Positions 1-7,341 of a DNA stretch of 64,000 nt are shown here, one piece after another. The stretch is from Bacteroidota bacterium (GTDB lineage: Bacteria > Bacteroidota > Bacteroidia > Bacteroidales > VadinHA17), in the NCBI GenBank assembly GCA_016718875.1, contig JADKBL010000015.1, positions 25,534 to 89,533 of the forward strand, read 5' to 3'. A program made the translations under genes and the position numbers. The notes under the pieces are model-generated. The model saw only the letters and a program-made list of their open reading frames with translations. It searched no databases and was not told the DNA's origin. Numbering within the stretch: the first letter of the stretch is position 1; each line of letters starts with the position of its first letter.

Positions 1-854
1 ATTATATCAGGAACAGTCTTCGGAAATATGCCATTGAAAACGGCCTTTCATTTTTTGATCTTAAAGAGCAGAAAGGTTTCCTCAGGAATATTATAATAAG
101 GAACTCTCTTGATGGAAGTGTTATGGTTATTGTAATATTTTTTCACGAAGATGAATCTGCCCGTAAGGCACTTCTTGATTTCCTTCTAAAAGAGTTTCCA
201 CAGATCACATCACTTCAGTATATAATCAACACAAAGAAAAACGACTCACTGGGTGACCAGGAGGTGATATTTTACAACGGTACTGATCACCTGACTGAAG
301 ATATGGATGGACTTAAGTTCCGGATTGGTCCGAAATCGTTCTATCAGACAAATACCAGGCAGGGTATCACCTTATACAGGGTTGCAAAAGATTTTGCAGG
401 ATTAACAGGAGGAGAATTGGTTTATGATCTTTATACAGGAACAGGTACAATTGCAAATTATCTTGCCGGTTCAGCAGCAAAAGTGATAGGAATTGAGTAT
501 GTTGAAGAAGCTGTGCGTGATGCAAGGATTAACTCTGAGTTGAATAATATAGACAACACTCTTTTCTTTTCAGGAGATATGAAGGATGTGCTTTCAGATG
601 AATTCATTCTGCAGAATGGCAGACCTGATGTTATCATTACTGATCCTCCCCGTGCAGGAATGCATGATGATGTTATCAAAGCCATGCTCAATGCTGCTCC
701 GGAAAAGATAGTGTATGTTAGCTGCAATCCAGCCACCCAGGCCCGTGACATCCAGTTGATGTCTGATGCATATTCTGTTGAAAGGGTTCAGCCTGTTGAT
801 ATGTTTCCCCATACTCATCATGTGGAAAATGTGGTTCTTTTGAAGAGGAAATAA
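1..854 (+). CDS. rlmD: 23S rRNA (uracil-5-)-methyltransferase, RlmD/TrmA family (5' end outside window)
   Basis: The reading frame is open from base 3 to the stop at 852-854, so the gene starts left of the window and only its C-terminal ~280 residues are seen. They form a complete SAM-dependent methyltransferase domain. FYQTN precedes the Rossmann motif DLYTGTGTIANYLA, followed by the catalytic block DPPRAGMH and then VSCNP, whose Cys is the nucleophile attacking C6 of uracil in this family. Family knowledge: RlmD methylates U1939 of 23S rRNA, and related TrmA/RlmCD enzymes use other uridines; Bacteroidota often encode more than one paralogue. The Fe-S cluster and TRAM region, if present, would be upstream, so the exact target cannot be fixed here. 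The first ATG in view (123) lies inside the domain and is not the real start. Confidence 0.85.
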   Translation, partial: YIRNSLRKYAIENGLSFFDLKEQKGFLRNIIIRNSLDGSVMVIVIFFHEDESARKALLDFLLKEFPQITSLQYIINTKKNDSLGDQEVIFYNGTDHLTEDMDGLKFRIGPKSFYQTNTRQGITLYRVAKDFAGLTGGELVYDLYTGTGTIANYLAGSAAKVIGIEYVEEAVRDARINSELNNIDNTLFFSGDMKDVLSDEFILQNGRPDVIITDPPRAGMHDDVIKAMLNAAPEKIVYVSCNPATQARDIQLMSDAYSVERVQPVDMFPHTHHVENVVLLKRK

Positions 855-917
855 AGTTCCAATTAATTTTGCACTTTGTAGTTGTTTTTATACTTTTGTC
901 GCGCTCAAACTATGTTT

Positions 918-973
918 GGAGAGATGGGTGAGTGGCTTAAACCATCCGCCGGTTGGCGGATAAACTGCCGTAT
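918..973 (+). pseudogene. Truncated tRNA-Ser copy interrupted by a palindrome
   Basis: Bases 918-944 repeat the acceptor 5' strand and D arm of the intact tRNA-Ser that begins at 998, and 961-973 repeat its anticodon 3' strand and start of the variable arm. Between them the 5' half of the anticodon arm is replaced by the 16-base palindrome TCCGCC-GGTT-GGCGGA (945-960). The T arm and acceptor 3' strand are missing. It cannot encode a working tRNA because the anticodon and half the molecule are absent. It keeps the normal D-loop length, unlike the intact copy 80 bases downstream. Confidence 0.7.
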
Positions 974-997
974 CACAAAAGAGTACATATTTTTATT

Positions 998-1091
<94 letters not shown>

Positions 1092-1092
<1 letters not shown>

Positions 1093-1252
1093 AATGAAAA
1101 ACCTCCCGCTGAAAAGCGGGATTTTTGTTTTCATATTGACCGGCCAGGCTCGCCTGAGCCGGGAAGTATGAAAACAAAATTATAATGAGCGAAGCGAATG
1201 AGAGGTTTTTCATTTGAAGCTTCCCTCTTGGGGATCACCGCAGGTAATCCCC
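1092..1252 (+). repeat. tRNA-Ser-linked foldback element, copy 1
   Basis: A multi-branched inverted repeat begins at the tRNA CCA. Outer arms 1092-1105 and 1202-1215 are perfect complements. Inside are a hairpin CCCGC/GCGGG (1105-1120), middle arms 1122-1135 with 1167-1180, and a central hairpin 1140-1162 whose tip is CAGG-CTCG-CCTG. It is followed at 1230-1252 by a block with ends GGGGAT/ATCCCC that recurs almost exactly at 8695-8716 (22 identical bases). A second element with the same order of stems sits 3' of the tRNA-Ser at 8865-8953. No protein is credible here; the minus-strand ORF 1022-1213 is a shadow of the tRNA and repeat. Confidence 0.75.
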
Positions 1253-1259
1253 TGTTAAT

Positions 1260-1751
1260 CTACTTAATCGAAATCTTTTTAATCTCCTTCAGCAGATTAA
1301 TCTCATCGCCAGGCAAATATCCTTCATGTTTGTAAACGGATACACCTGCTCTGTCAATAACAAAGCAGAAAGGAATATCGGATACATTCATAGCTCTCTT
1401 TACATCCTGGTTTTCATCAATTAGTACAATGAAGGGCCATTTTTTACCAGAGGCCATACTTCTTACCTTTGCTGTAGATTTTGCATCATCAATGCTGACT
1501 GCTATGAATTCGAAATCAACCTCTTTTTTCCATTGCTCGTAAAGATTCGTTACTCTTTCAAATTCCACAAGGCATGGCCCGCAATAGGTAGCCCAGAAAG
1601 AAATGATCAGAGGCTTTTTCAGAGCTGTATAATCTGAAAGCCTGACCTCTTCACCGTCGGTTGTTTTAAGAAGTACCGAGGGCAATACAGTTTGAGATCT
1701 TAGATTTTGAGAAAACAAAAAAAGGATTAACAACAGCAGGAACCGGGTCAT
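1260..1751 (-). CDS. TlpA/ResA-like thioredoxin-fold thiol-disulfide oxidoreductase
   Basis: The 163-residue protein has an N-terminal signal peptide (about residues 1-19, ending near RSQ), so it should act in the periplasm. The AhpC/TSA-thioredoxin fold follows, with redox motif WATYCGPC (Cys57 and Cys60) and the cis-proline region DIPFCFVID. Proteins of this TlpA/ResA group reduce disulfides in cytochrome c maturation or other envelope proteins; nothing adjacent identifies the partner. Its C-terminus ends just downstream of the foldback repeat. The gap to the upstream lactate permease is about 67 bases, so the two could be cotranscribed, though no functional tie is evident. Confidence 0.85.
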   Translation of the reverse strand: MTRFLLLLILFLFSQNLRSQTVLPSVLLKTTDGEEVRLSDYTALKKPLIISFWATYCGPCLVEFERVTNLYEQWKKEVDFEFIAVSIDDAKSTAKVRSMASGKKWPFIVLIDENQDVKRAMNVSDIPFCFVIDRAGVSVYKHEGYLPGDEINLLKEIKKISIK

Positions 1752-1818
1752 TGTCTGAAAGTATACTTAAATAATTTCCTGCAAAATTAAAGATTAAATC
1801 ATAATCCTTGTGTTGGGC

Positions 1819-3576
1819 TTAATTAAACTTTTTTTTCCTGTTCATCAGAAAAACGGTCAAAAAGATTGTTACTATCCCTGCTGCCAGTAATAATATATAT
1901 ACTAACCCTGAAGAATTTTTTTGTGGCTGTACTGAAACTGTGGATTCTATCATTTTATATCCGGGTACTATCCATGTTATTACATAGGCCTGCAATATTG
2001 TTATAATGGATATTAAGAACAGCATTATAAAGCTGTGCTTTAGTGTAAATCGGAAAAGATCTGACTCTTTACCAACAAGGCCTACTGATGCCGCACCAAC
2101 AGCAATTGATTGCGGAGAAATCATTTTACCTGTTACACCTCCTGAAGCATTTGCACTGACAGTGATAACAGGATCAACGCCGATTTCAGTTGCAGTAGTT
2201 TGCTGCAGTTTACAGAACAGGGCATTTGATGAAGTATCGGACCCTGTCAGAAAAACTCCCAGCCATCCCAGCACTGGTGAAAAGAAAGGGAAGAGAAATC
2301 CTGTGCTCGCCAGGGCAACGGCCATTGTGATCGACATACCTGAGTAGTTTGCTATAAATGCAAATCCTAAAACGGAAGTAATTGTTATGAATGGAAATTT
2401 TAATTGCCTGATTGTATTAAAAAAAACAGTTGCACCTTCTTTGAAACTCATTCCGACTATGGGAATCGAGATTATTCCTGAAAACAATATAGCTGATCCC
2501 GGACTTGAAAGAAAGTTCAGATCGAAAGGCTTGATTATAAATGGATTACCATCCTGTTTTAATATTGCATCAGCAAGCCCCGGTATATTGAATTTGATCT
2601 GACCAATTGAATTAAGTACGTCTTTTACCGGTTGCAGACCCCAGGCAATTATCATCATTGTCATAATTATAAAAGGTGACCATGCCTTTATTGTTTCTGC
2701 TGCTGTATACCTGTGATCAGATTCGATTGTCTGAGTGGGTTCATCACTGAATCTCCATACAGACTTTGGTTTCCAGAATTTTAAAAAAATTGTCAGACTG
2801 GCAAGTGATACCAGTCCTGCAATGATATCTGGAAGCATTGGACTTAAATAATTTGAGGTGTACCATTGAATCAGAGAAAAAGAAATGCCTGATATCAGAA
2901 TCGCAGGTAGTACTTCCAGTGATTTCCTGAATCCTGACATTAATACAACCAGATAAAGGGGTACAAAAAGTGACAATATAGGAAGAGTGCGTCCAACCAT
3001 CTGTGATATAGCCATTTCAGGAATGCCAGTTATTTGTGATGCTATGATTATGGGTGTGCCAATTGCACCAAAAGCAACCGGAGAGGTATTTGCTATCAGG
3101 CAAATACCCGCGGCATATAGCGGATTATATCCCAATCCTGCCAGCATGGCTGCAGTTATTGCTACCGGTGTACCCATGCCTGCAGAACCTTCGAGGAATG
3201 CACCAAAGGAGAATGCGATCAGCAATGCCTGCAGCCGCCTGTCGCTGGTAATTGATGCCATGAAGTGTTTTATTATTTCGAACTGTCCGCTTTTAACAGT
3301 TATATTATAAAGGAATACAGCACCGATTATTATCCAGCAAATAGGGAAGAAACCATATAATACGCCATGAAATGTTGACAAAAGAGCCAGTTTAACCGGC
3401 ATCCTGTAGATAACAACTGCAATGATAATTGCAATTACAGCTGTCAACATGCTGGCCTTATATCCTTTCATCTTTTTGATTATCAGTGCCCAGAAAATAA
3501 AGAAAATCGGAATGGCAGCAATTATAGCCGAAACGACAATCCCTGAGACCGGATCAATTTCCTGAACCCATTTCAT
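1819..3576 (-). CDS. lctP: L-lactate permease, LctP/LldP family
   Basis: This is a 585-residue polytopic membrane protein with about 12-14 hydrophobic segments. The family core GSAGMGTPVAITAAMLAGLG appears near residues 130-150, and an inverted-repeat counterpart TGSDTSSNALF is in the second half. LctP/LldP proteins import L-lactate, D-lactate or glycolate with protons across the inner membrane. The usual partners (lactate dehydrogenase lldEFG) are not in the window. The start ATG at 3576 opens MKWVQEIDP, as expected for the family. The 265 bases upstream are AT-rich and shared with the divergent lipoprotein gene at 3842. No riboswitch or operator was recognised there. Confidence 0.88.
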   Translation of the reverse strand: MKWVQEIDPVSGIVVSAIIAAIPIFFIFWALIIKKMKGYKASMLTAVIAIIIAVVIYRMPVKLALLSTFHGVLYGFFPICWIIIGAVFLYNITVKSGQFEIIKHFMASITSDRRLQALLIAFSFGAFLEGSAGMGTPVAITAAMLAGLGYNPLYAAGICLIANTSPVAFGAIGTPIIIASQITGIPEMAISQMVGRTLPILSLFVPLYLVVLMSGFRKSLEVLPAILISGISFSLIQWYTSNYLSPMLPDIIAGLVSLASLTIFLKFWKPKSVWRFSDEPTQTIESDHRYTAAETIKAWSPFIIMTMMIIAWGLQPVKDVLNSIGQIKFNIPGLADAILKQDGNPFIIKPFDLNFLSSPGSAILFSGIISIPIVGMSFKEGATVFFNTIRQLKFPFITITSVLGFAFIANYSGMSITMAVALASTGFLFPFFSPVLGWLGVFLTGSDTSSNALFCKLQQTTATEIGVDPVITVSANASGGVTGKMISPQSIAVGAASVGLVGKESDLFRFTLKHSFIMLFLISIITILQAYVITWIVPGYKMIESTVSVQPQKNSSGLVYILLLAAGIVTIFLTVFLMNRKKKFN

Positions 3577-3727
3577 ATTTATTATTTCTAGTTGTAAATT
3601 TTTTGTTTAAGATAAGGAAATAATTGAAAACAGGAGAATATAAACTGATATGACTTCACAATCAATTGTAGCGTTAAGTACTGGAATTCAATCCTTTAAT
3701 ATTTTGTTAATTATAATATGATTATGT

Positions 3728-3759
3728 ATTGTAATGTTTAAAAATGTTTGCTATATTTG
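3728..3759 (+). promoter_or_regulatory. Bacteroidota-type promoter for the lipoprotein gene
   Basis: ATTG at 3728-3731, a 20-bp spacer and TATATTTG at 3752-3759 match the Bacteroidota consensus TTTG-N19/20-TAnnTTTG closely. Transcription would start near 3765 and give a leader of about 75 bases before the ATG at 3842. The site therefore rules out the longer in-frame start at 3734, which lies inside the promoter. Confidence 0.65.
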
Positions 3760-3841
3760 CGCCGTAATTAAAAAAAGGAAAAAGCGATCTGTAAGAGATC
3801 GAAAGTTGCAAATAAACAAAGAATTAAAATTAATTAAGAAA

Positions 3842-4435
3842 ATGAAAAACAAGGTTTTAATGGGATTAGCTGCTATCGCAATGGTTGCTGTCCTTTCAAG
3901 TTGTGGAAAAGTTCCACAGGAAAAAATTGATGCTACAAATACTGCTATTACAGCTGCTCAGACTGCTGAAGCTGCAGTTTATGTACCTGCTGAATTTGCA
4001 GCAGTTCAGGATTCAATGAAAGCTATCATGGCTGAAGTTGAAGTTCAGAACGGAAAATTATTCAAGAATTTCAAGAATGTAACTGTAAAACTTGACCAGA
4101 CACTTGCCGCTGCAAATCAGGTTGCTGCAAACGCTGCTGTTAAGAAAGAAGAAGTTAAGAAAGAGGTTGAAGCTTTAATGACTGAGATTAAGGCAGTTGT
4201 TGAAGAGAATACCGGTCTCATGAAAAAAGCTCCCAGAGGTAAAGAAGGTGCTGCTGTTCTTGAGGCATTTAAAACAGATATGGCAACCATTGAAGCTTCT
4301 ATAGCTGAAGCTCAGGGTCTTTATGACAAAGGCGCTTATATGGATGCGGACAACAAGGTAAAAGCTGCTAAAGAAAGAGCAGTTGGTATCAATACCGAGC
4401 TGAAAGAAGCTATTGCAAAAGTTAAAAGGAAATAA
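3842..4435 (+). CDS. Ala/Lys-rich helical lipoprotein with C-terminal Lys-Arg-Lys (DUF4398-like)
   Basis: The 197-residue precursor has a lipoprotein signal with lipobox VLSSC (Cys21), leaving a mature chain of about 177 residues. That chain is almost entirely alanine-, lysine- and glutamate-rich predicted helix and ends AIAKVKRK. The ATG at 3842 is chosen over 3734 because it begins the lipoprotein signal and lies downstream of a good promoter. Ala is mostly GCT/GCA and the gene has its own promoter and terminator, which suggests strong expression. The next two genes encode L,D-transpeptidase-fold enzymes, and the first of them carries an N-terminal helical region resembling this protein. 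I infer an outer-membrane lipoprotein, possibly tethered to peptidoglycan through its C-terminal Lys as Braun's lipoprotein is. It is far longer than Lpp and homology to Lpp is not claimed. Confidence 0.7.
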   Translation: MKNKVLMGLAAIAMVAVLSSCGKVPQEKIDATNTAITAAQTAEAAVYVPAEFAAVQDSMKAIMAEVEVQNGKLFKNFKNVTVKLDQTLAAANQVAANAAVKKEEVKKEVEALMTEIKAVVEENTGLMKKAPRGKEGAAVLEAFKTDMATIEASIAEAQGLYDKGAYMDADNKVKAAKERAVGINTELKEAIAKVKRK

Positions 4436-4458
4436 TTACTTCCTGTAACAAAATAGAA

Positions 4459-4483
4459 AGGGGCTGTTTATGGCCCCTTTTTT
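4459..4483 (+). terminator. Rho-independent terminator after the lipoprotein gene
   Basis: The stem GGGGC/GCCCC (4460-4464 with 4473-4477) is followed by six T. It lies 20 bases before the next ATG, so the transpeptidase genes are either read through at a lower level or have weak promoters of their own. Confidence 0.8.
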
Positions 4484-4502
4484 ATAAACAGTTACTGATC
4501 GG

Positions 4503-5615
4503 ATGAGCCGGGTCTGGAAGAGAATAATTTTGCTGATATCAGCATTCTCATTAATTGCAGTGACAGTACTGCTTCTTGTTTATTTTGCCCCGGTACCGCC
4601 AACCGGTGAAATGGAGGCTGCACGAAAGGCTCTTTCAAGTGCAGCAACTAACAAGGCAGATACTTATTCACGTAAGCTCTATAATCAGGCTAATGTATAT
4701 TATGATTCTGCCATGGTCAACTGGAAAAGGCAGAACAGAATTTTTTTTTATTTCAGGGATTACGAGAAGGTGATTTCTTATGCGAACCTTTCAGAGATGA
4801 AAGCAATCGAAGCTGAAAATAATTCCCTGATTAGTTCATCCGGTCTCAAGTCAAGACTGCAACCAAAAATTGAATCACTCAGCAATCTGGTTATAGAATT
4901 AGATTTGTTATTTGACAGTTACCCTCTTACAGAGGAAACAAGAAACCGAATTTCAAGAGGAAAGTTGCTGCTCGAAGAAGCGAAAATTGCACTCAAAAAC
5001 GGCATTTATCTTCAGGCAAACAGAAAGCTTACTGACTCTGAGTATCTTCTTACCGAATCATTTGAGAGCGCCACAGAGAATCTTACGAATTACTTCAAAT
5101 CATACTCATTGTGGAAAAAATGGGTTGAGATGACTGTAAATGAATCGAAAAGAAAGGATGATTATTCAATAATTATTGATAAATTTTCACGAAAATGCTA
5201 TGTTTACTTTAATGGCAGGCAGAAGTACATATTTGATGCCGAACTGGGAAAGAACTGGGTAGGTGACAAACGCCTTAAAGGAGATATGGCCACACCGGAA
5301 GGAATGTATAAAATTACAAAGAAGTTCGATGGCCGGAAAACAAAATATTATAAAGCGCTACTGCTTGATTACCCAAATGATGAAGATACTGCAAGGTTTA
5401 GAGCTGAGATTGAAAAAGGTTCATTGCCTCCGAATGCAAAGATAGGGAGCCTGATTGAGATACATGGTAATGGAGGTAAAGGCATAGACTGGACAGAAGG
5501 ATGTGTTGCACTTACTGACAAGGAAATGGATATTGTATTTAAGATTGTCAAAATTGGAACTCCGGTTACTATAGTAGGTTCACTGACTGATCTCGATGCA
5601 ATTTTGAATAAATAA
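4503..5615 (+). CDS. L,D-transpeptidase-fold (YkuD) protein, YafK/DpaA-like, with N-terminal helical domain
   Basis: The 370-residue protein has one N-terminal membrane segment (about residues 8-28), a periplasmic helical region (about 30-205) and a C-terminal YkuD domain (about 220-365). The conserved catalytic His is in IEIHGNGG (His321) and the Cys in TEGCVAL (Cys334). Ordinary L,D-transpeptidases have S/T-H-G-C-V-R; here the second His is Glu and the Arg is Ala. The stretch GDMATPEGMYKI also recalls the YafK (COG3034) group, whose E. coli member DpaA/LdtF releases Lpp from peptidoglycan. The helical region contains a pattern (Tyr, then QN and an FxxF/Y block) that also occurs in the upstream lipoprotein. 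Whether it acts as transpeptidase or amidase cannot be settled from sequence. It is 7 bases from the next gene, so cotranscription is likely. Confidence 0.8.
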   Translation: MSRVWKRIILLISAFSLIAVTVLLLVYFAPVPPTGEMEAARKALSSAATNKADTYSRKLYNQANVYYDSAMVNWKRQNRIFFYFRDYEKVISYANLSEMKAIEAENNSLISSSGLKSRLQPKIESLSNLVIELDLLFDSYPLTEETRNRISRGKLLLEEAKIALKNGIYLQANRKLTDSEYLLTESFESATENLTNYFKSYSLWKKWVEMTVNESKRKDDYSIIIDKFSRKCYVYFNGRQKYIFDAELGKNWVGDKRLKGDMATPEGMYKITKKFDGRKTKYYKALLLDYPNDEDTARFRAEIEKGSLPPNAKIGSLIEIHGNGGKGIDWTEGCVALTDKEMDIVFKIVKIGTPVTIVGSLTDLDAILNK

Positions 5616-5622
5616 TATTAGC

Positions 5623-6432
5623 ATGGAAGATGATGTTTTAAAGGAAGATGTTACTCTCCCGTCCGAAAACAAAGAACCGGAAGAGGACATTTTTACTCCT
5701 GAGAGCTTATTAAAGCTTATTAAATCATCATATGATCGTTTACGGCAAAACACTAAGCTTTTTCGTTTAGTGCAGGCAATAGGAATTGCTGCTTCATCTC
5801 TTGGTCTCCTACTGTTAACCGGTTATTTTATTCTGTTTATTGCTCCTGCAGTTAAAGAACTGCCCGGTGTACGTAAAAGTGAAATAACCAACAATGATGA
5901 ACTGAAGAAAGATCCGGCCTATAAGAAGCAGATCAGCCAGCTTACAAAAGATATTCAGCGTCTTTCCCGAAAGTACAATAGCTTTACCTCCGGGCAGTCA
6001 TATATAGTAATCAATACTACAGAAAACAGGTTCTTCCTGTACCGGAATAAGAAGCTTGTAAGAGAAGGTTTCTGTAGTTCCGGATCCTACACTATGCTTC
6101 AGACAGAAGGGGACAGGAAGTGGATCTTTAAAACACCAAAGGGTAAATACTGGATACAGGGCAAAATAACTCATCCTGTATGGAGAAGACCCGACTGGGC
6201 ATTCGTAGAGGAAGGACTTCCAATTCCTCCGAAGGAACATCCATCACGTTACGAATATGGTGTTCTCGGAGATTATGCAATGTCAATCGGTGATGGATAT
6301 CTTATACATGGCACTATCTACAAGCGTTTTCTTGGAATGCCTGTTACCCACGGCTGCGTCCGTCTTGCAGATGAAGACCTTGAAGCAATATATAATACTC
6401 TTAGCATTGGATCAAAAGTCTATATATTCTGA
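5623..6432 (+). CDS. L,D-transpeptidase, ErfK/YbiS/YcfS/YnhG family
   Basis: The 269 residues comprise a cytoplasmic acidic N-terminus, one membrane segment at about 50-75 and a periplasmic YkuD domain from about 120. The catalytic motif is canonical: His229 in LIHGT and THGCVRL with Cys245. Enzymes of this family form 3-3 cross-links in peptidoglycan or attach the C-terminal Lys of Braun-type lipoproteins to meso-diaminopimelate. The gene starts 7 bases after the preceding transpeptidase-fold gene and ends 13 bases before the next, so all three probably share one transcript. With the lipoprotein at 3842 ending in KRK, an attachment role is a reasonable inference. Confidence 0.87.
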   Translation: MEDDVLKEDVTLPSENKEPEEDIFTPESLLKLIKSSYDRLRQNTKLFRLVQAIGIAASSLGLLLLTGYFILFIAPAVKELPGVRKSEITNNDELKKDPAYKKQISQLTKDIQRLSRKYNSFTSGQSYIVINTTENRFFLYRNKKLVREGFCSSGSYTMLQTEGDRKWIFKTPKGKYWIQGKITHPVWRRPDWAFVEEGLPIPPKEHPSRYEYGVLGDYAMSIGDGYLIHGTIYKRFLGMPVTHGCVRLADEDLEAIYNTLSIGSKVYIF

Positions 6433-6445
6433 CCTGATACCTGAT

Positions 6446-7255
6446 ATGAATATGGAACCAGAAACCGAGAAGAAAATATCCGGCAGAATAATTGCAATGA
6501 TTTCTGTGGCATTATTCCTGATTTTATTCATCATATACTATTCTGCAATGATGATGATGAGTCCTGTGAAGAAATATGCTGAAATACGGAATGAATTTGG
6601 TATTGATTCAACAGAAAAGAGCAGGGAAGATAATCCCGTCTTTTCTGATTCAACCTATCTCAGACTGCTCAAAGAAAAAGCATTTCTTCAGTCAAGGATG
6701 ATAATGGCTGAAACCGATTCCATTTATCTCACTCTGAATCTTGGTGACAGTACAGCTCATCTTGAGATCAGCGGAGTCTCTGTTCATAAGGTAAAGTTTT
6801 CTGAAATGGAAGCCAGCAAAATATTTATAAAAGGCGACGAGAACCTTATTTTGTCGCTGATGTCAAAACCCTTTACAATTGCAAATGACTGGGCTACAAT
6901 AAAAAAGGAGCCGGTGATGATTAAGATGGCTCCGAAGGATACCTCCGAATATAAGCCTGATATTATGCCTGATACTTCTGTTACAGAACCTGTTAATTAT
7001 ATCCTTGAAATGACAGATGGTACCAGGATTTACATCTGCCAGCAGGAAAATGAAAAATCCGACGACAGAAAAAGCCGGTCTCAGTTTGATTTTCAGTACC
7101 GCCTCCGGGAGGCGAAGAGCTCAATGAGAAGCATATTCCGCTTCAAGGTTCCTGAATATCATCTTTTTATTAAAATATACCTTCCAAGGTCCGATGCCAA
7201 AATTATCTACAGGGCAATACCAAAATATGGTCAGGTAGGTTTGTACAGGGAATAG
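6446..7255 (+). CDS. Conserved hypothetical membrane-anchored protein
   Basis: This is a protein of about 269 residues with one hydrophobic segment near the N-terminus (VALFLILFIIYYSAMMMM) and a periplasmic remainder without a recognised domain. ATG 6446 (MNMEPETEKK), or 6452 six bases later, is preferred over the in-frame ATG at 6257, which lies deep inside the previous gene and would prepend out-of-context sequence. It is the last gene of the run that starts with the two L,D-transpeptidase-fold proteins, so a role in wall-lipoprotein linkage is suggested by context only. The C-terminal half is beta-rich (for example PEYHLFIKIYLP). Function unknown. Confidence 0.7.
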   Translation: MNMEPETEKKISGRIIAMISVALFLILFIIYYSAMMMMSPVKKYAEIRNEFGIDSTEKSREDNPVFSDSTYLRLLKEKAFLQSRMIMAETDSIYLTLNLGDSTAHLEISGVSVHKVKFSEMEASKIFIKGDENLILSLMSKPFTIANDWATIKKEPVMIKMAPKDTSEYKPDIMPDTSVTEPVNYILEMTDGTRIYICQQENEKSDDRKSRSQFDFQYRLREAKSSMRSIFRFKVPEYHLFIKIYLPRSDAKIIYRAIPKYGQVGLYRE

Positions 7256-7302
7256 TTGAAATTTCTTTTCCCTGAATTATCTCTACCCTAAGAAAAAAGC
7301 TG

Positions 7303-7310
7303 TAAGTTTG
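7303..7310 (+). promoter_or_regulatory. Possible -7 element (TAAGTTTG) for the nucleoside transporter gene
   Basis: TAAGTTTG matches TAnnTTTG and lies 31 bases before the ATG at 7342. No clear TTTG is present at the expected upstream distance, so the call is tentative. Confidence 0.35.
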
Positions 7311-7341
7311 ATGAAGACGCAAAAACTTATATACTTCATCT

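Noticed and set aside
3577..3727. Riboswitch or operator upstream of the lactate permease
   Set aside because: The region is AT-rich without a stable conserved fold or a recognisable inverted-repeat operator.
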